This document shows positions 6,150 through 8,012 of a stretch of DNA of 8,012 nucleotides, one piece after another. Made by a program: the position numbers and the translations under genes. Position 1 is the stretch's first letter. The number at the start of each line of letters is the position of its first letter. The notes below the pieces were generated by a model that saw nothing but the letters and a program-made list of their open reading frames with translations, searched no databases and was not told where the DNA came from. Origin of the DNA: Betaproteobacteria bacterium (GTDB lineage: Bacteria > Pseudomonadota > Gammaproteobacteria > Burkholderiales > Burkholderiaceae); the NCBI GenBank assembly GCA_013205155.1, contig JABMMT010000315.1:1-8012 (forward strand), read 5' to 3'.

Positions 6150-6461
6150 TTAGCAACAAGACCAAATAGGTTGCCCGTTTCTTGAAGTTCCAATTTGGGT
6201 ACAACTCCCTCTATTTGAAACATAATATCCTTCAACAACAGTACAAGAATTAGAACGTGGATTAACTATCCTCTCAATGAATGCTTCTCTTATGGGATTA
6301 TATGTCGGTGGACTATAAACTGGAGATCCACCTCCCCATCCAGGAGGCATCACAACATAAGGGTTCGGTGGTGGAATATCATACAAACCATACTGAGCAA
6401 AAGCAGGAAGGGAAGGAACAAGTACGAATAAAGGAAGCAAAAAGAGAGGACAACGAGACAT
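6150..6461 (-). CDS. Small secreted Pro/Gly-rich protein with a C-terminal cysteine motif, unknown function
   Basis: From the ATG at 6461 the product has 103 residues and begins with a textbook signal peptide (MSRCPLFLLPLFVLVPSLPA, cleavage after A-F-A before QYG). An upstream TTG at 6500 would add 13 residues and blunt the signal, so the ATG is preferred, although neither has a clear Shine-Dalgarno site. The mature chain has a Pro/Gly/Tyr-rich segment (PPPNPYVVMPPGWGGGSPVY), then an ordered tail with cysteines in SCTVVEGYY, RGSCTQIG and the terminal W-S-C-C. The spacing suggests two disulfides. No family was recognised. It is convergent with 5894-6145 and stands alone on its strand. Confidence 0.6.
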   Translation of the reverse strand: MSRCPLFLLPLFVLVPSLPAFAQYGLYDIPPPNPYVVMPPGWGGGSPVYSPPTYNPIREAFIERIVNPRSNSCTVVEGYYVSNRGSCTQIGTSRNGQPIWSCC

Positions 6462-6524
6462 AACGGGATGAGACGGGAGAATGAAAATACTATAAATCAA
6501 AAACTAGAAGCAAAAACAGATTGA

Positions 6525-6537
6525 TCCTGTGACAGGA
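6525..6537. promoter_or_regulatory. Perfect inverted repeat TCCTGT-G-ACAGGA with further copies of its arm
   Basis: Six-base arms pair exactly around one base, about 65 bases upstream of the minus-strand secreted-protein start. CCTGTGAC (6526-6533) also has an exact reverse complement, GTCACAGG, at 6568-6575, and GTCACA recurs at 6576-6581. The cluster could be an operator or part of a larger hairpin. The sequence shows no T-run. Confidence 0.35.
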
Positions 6538-6611
6538 AGAAAAGGATATTAGGGGTCAAAATCTATAGTCACAGGGTCACATAGGTGTATGAAAACCCAA
6601 GGCATATGATC

Positions 6612-6838
6612 AGCGCTCAGGCCATGAAGGAACACCTGATCGAAGTACAGGCCTTTGCGCGATGCATCGTGGCAAGTCTGAGCGCAGGGTCACTGGGGTC
6701 GTCTGACTCATCGGCGTTGATTACCCATGTAGCGAAGCCCGCATCTTTGAACAAATGTCCAAGTACCATTTGTACAGGAGGCATAACAGGCTTCCAAAAG
6801 GTGTCATCTGTCCTGACGGTCAGCGAACATGCAAATCT
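6612..6838 (-). pseudogene. Fragment of a UvrD/PcrA-type superfamily I helicase, frameshifted
   Basis: Reading the minus strand from 6838 gives RFACSLTVRTDD, WKPVMPPVQMVLGHLFKDAG, FATWVINADESDDPSDPALR and then LRLATMHRAK. This follows the pattern of UvrD/Rep-type helicase C-terminal domains: a segment like VIARTN..., an amphipathic helix ending in AGI/AGF, a D-rich loop, and the hallmark (V/L)RLxTMHRxKGLEF (motif V). At 6650-6652 the frame breaks inside that motif. Supplying one base restores GLYFDQVFLHGLS, which matches the family's KGLEFDxVFL. Upstream there is an in-frame stop (minus codon at 6839-6841), and both ends of the gene are missing. It is a remnant of perhaps 75 residues out of 600-700. 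The plus-strand frames in this interval are shadows of it. Confidence 0.75.
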
Positions 6839-7665
6839 TTAAAACTAAATGGACTGGCGAGCGACTTTCACCCAGACGGCGCCTTCTCTACTCCATGTGG
6901 AGACCGCCTACAGACGGAAGAACCTTCGGCGTACAGACGGTTGACGTTACAAGCCTTCTTGAATGTATCAAAAAAAGCAATGCTGCCTCTTCTGGCCCAA
7001 AAATAACCATTACTCACGCGTTAAGCAAGGGCATTGGAACAATAGCTCTTGATGAAAAATACAATCTGAATGGGCATTTTTTCATGGGTAGGTTCCTCAG
7101 GCATAACACCAAGGATGTCGGCGTTCTGGTCACGGCCAGGGACGGGAAAGATCTTGGGGCTGTTAAAATATCTTCAATAGATAGAAAAACGTTAGAAGAG
7201 ATCTCGGCTGAGGTGAAATCATATGCAGAAGCCTTTCGCAAGCAGGAGGGAAATACCGACCATAAAAAAGCGTCGAACGTCCTGTCTTCTCTTCCCTTTT
7301 TTATGATCCGTGCGTTAGTAGATGTGGTCGGTTTTTTAAACAACCGGCTGGGTATTTCCACCAAAGGTTATCCTTCGAAGGAGTTTCCCATGGGCCGACT
7401 TATAATATCTTCTCTGATGACGTACGGGGTCGACATCGCGTTTCCTCCACTTGTCGCCTCAATGCATATGCCTGCAGCAGTCGTAATTTCAGCCGTGCAT
7501 TCCAAGGTTGTGGTTTTTGAGGGAAAACCTGCGGTTCGGAAAGTCGTCAATCTCTGCTGGACCTTTGACCACCGTTTCTCTGATGGGGTTGATCTGGCCA
7601 AGATCGCTATCGAAGTTAGAAACCTCTTTGAGAATCCAGAGGCACTTTTTCTTGCGCATAATTAA
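6829..7665 (+). CDS. Stand-alone 2-oxoacid dehydrogenase E2-type acyltransferase domain protein
   Basis: The 278-residue product consists of one catalytic domain of the dihydrolipoamide acyltransferase / chloramphenicol acetyltransferase fold (2-oxoacid_dh family). The start (RLSPRRRLLYSMWRPPTDGR), the strand KITITHALSKGIGTIALDE, the segment GRLIISSLMTYGVDIAFPPL and the catalytic FDHRFSDG (His248, Asp252) all match stand-alone E2-like proteins. Such proteins lack the lipoyl and subunit-binding domains of true E2, so it probably is not part of a pyruvate dehydrogenase core; the acyl donor and acceptor are unknown. A hydrophobic stretch at 155-170 may be an insertion typical of this subgroup. 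No Shine-Dalgarno site precedes the ATG, which lies inside the opposite-strand helicase fragment, so the native upstream region appears replaced. G+C is visibly higher than in the left half, a sign of a different origin. Confidence 0.8.
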   Translation: MQIFKTKWTGERLSPRRRLLYSMWRPPTDGRTFGVQTVDVTSLLECIKKSNAASSGPKITITHALSKGIGTIALDEKYNLNGHFFMGRFLRHNTKDVGVLVTARDGKDLGAVKISSIDRKTLEEISAEVKSYAEAFRKQEGNTDHKKASNVLSSLPFFMIRALVDVVGFLNNRLGISTKGYPSKEFPMGRLIISSLMTYGVDIAFPPLVASMHMPAAVVISAVHSKVVVFEGKPAVRKVVNLCWTFDHRFSDGVDLAKIAIEVRNLFENPEALFLAHN

Positions 7666-7886
7666 AAAGATTCTTTGAGTTTATTTAGGGCACCTCGAAA
7701 AATCACCGTAGATCAGAAGCCCGCAACAGGTAGTAGATGTTCTGCGCATGATTCTTATACGCTATATAGATTAGTCTTTAGATTGAGTATTCTGACTTTA
7801 AGATACGACCAGGCAGTCTCTTCTAATACTAGAGATCAAGATTTCTGGATTTATACGGTTTATCGATTTATTTTTATGACTATTTT
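7666..7886. other. Non-coding interval with a sequence resembling an insertion-sequence end
   Basis: The only long frame here starts at a TTG without a ribosome site and has no protein character, so no gene is called. AGGGCACCTCGAAAAATC (7687-7704) resembles the terminal inverted repeats of some insertion sequences, but no partner in inverted orientation occurs elsewhere in the window and no transposase is present. The rest is A/T-rich with no clear hairpin terminator for the acyltransferase gene. Confidence 0.25.
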
Positions 7887-8012
7887 TTAATTTGCATTAC
7901 GTATGTCCATTCGTGCTCGGTGCAGTCCACCACTTTCTTCCCATTGCAGATCAAAATAGTAATCTTTTGGATTTGCATCTTTTGGGAGTTGAATAACGTT
8001 AGCAGTGCCAAC
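7887..8012 (-). CDS. 3' end of an unidentified gene entering from the right
   Basis: The minus strand is open from the window edge to a TAA at 7887-7889, giving 41 residues that include VIQLPKDANPKDYYFDLQWE and end HRARMDIRNAN. The sequence looks protein-like: a charged, aromatic-rich tail with strand-like alternation. I do not recognise the family. The 5' part lies outside the window. A chance open frame of this length cannot be excluded. The gene is convergent with the acyltransferase gene. Confidence 0.5.
   Translation of the reverse strand, partial: VGTANVIQLPKDANPKDYYFDLQWEESGGLHRARMDIRNAN

Noticed and set aside
5921..6238. 105-residue minus-strand open frame
   Set aside because: It is antisense to the broken membrane-protein gene and overlaps the better supported minus-strand secreted-protein gene in another frame.
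6585..7006. Two overlapping plus-strand open frames (6585-6842 and 6755-7006)
   Set aside because: The first begins at a GTG without a ribosome site and is antisense to the helicase fragment. The second overlaps the well-supported acyltransferase in another frame. Neither has protein character.
7687..7704. Complete insertion sequence
   Set aside because: Only one end-like sequence is seen, with no inverted partner and no transposase.
7675..7890. 71-residue plus-strand open frame after the acyltransferase
   Set aside because: It starts at TTG with no ribosome site, has low-complexity composition, and shows no motif or signal.

Overview
The window looks like a decayed, low-gene-density accessory region (a genomic island or satellite-element remnant) of a bacterium. 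A divergent tyrosine-recombinase remnant and a DUF3987 primase-helicase-like gene make up a typical replication/integration module of phage satellites and plasmid-like islands. These modules are common in cyanobacteria, among others. The left part is AT-rich, while the right part (from about 6600) is visibly richer in G+C. The host cannot be named from this sequence; a cyanobacterium is a guess from the gene mix only.

Layout. Positions 1-20 hold the first codons of a leftward gene behind a perfect Shine-Dalgarno sequence. Positions 36-265 are a regulatory interval carrying an array of short repeats phased at about 11 bp. Positions 266-838 are an N-terminally truncated P4-type integrase whose catalytic tyrosine position reads Asp. 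Positions 1191-3491 encode a DUF3987 ATPase. Next comes a two-gene unit with a 4-bp ATGA overlap: a secreted zinc metallopeptidase (3606-4211) and a secreted cysteine-containing protein of unknown function (4208-4717). This unit is bracketed by two copies of a 44-bp imperfect direct repeat (3490-3533 and 4733-4776).

The middle (4718-6500) is sparse. It holds scrambled non-coding sequence, a small secreted six-cysteine protein (5154-5501), a membrane-anchored protein broken by a one-base frameshift in a T-run plus a stop (5745-6145), and, convergent to it, a small secreted Pro/Gly-rich protein on the minus strand (6150-6461).

The right part holds an unlisted minus-strand fragment of a UvrD/PcrA-type helicase (about 6612-6838) with a frameshift inside its most conserved motif. 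It abuts the start of an intact stand-alone 2-oxoacid dehydrogenase E2-type acyltransferase (6829-7665). The window closes with the last 41 codons of an unidentified minus-strand gene (7887-8012).

Taken together, the integration function is probably dead and the replication ATPase is intact in sequence. The cargo is strikingly biased to exported proteins: four with signal peptides and one with a membrane anchor. No CRISPR array, tRNA or rRNA was seen. The most unusual items are the repeat-bracketed peptidase/partner cassette, the phased array next to the dead integrase, and the two reconstructed pseudogenes.
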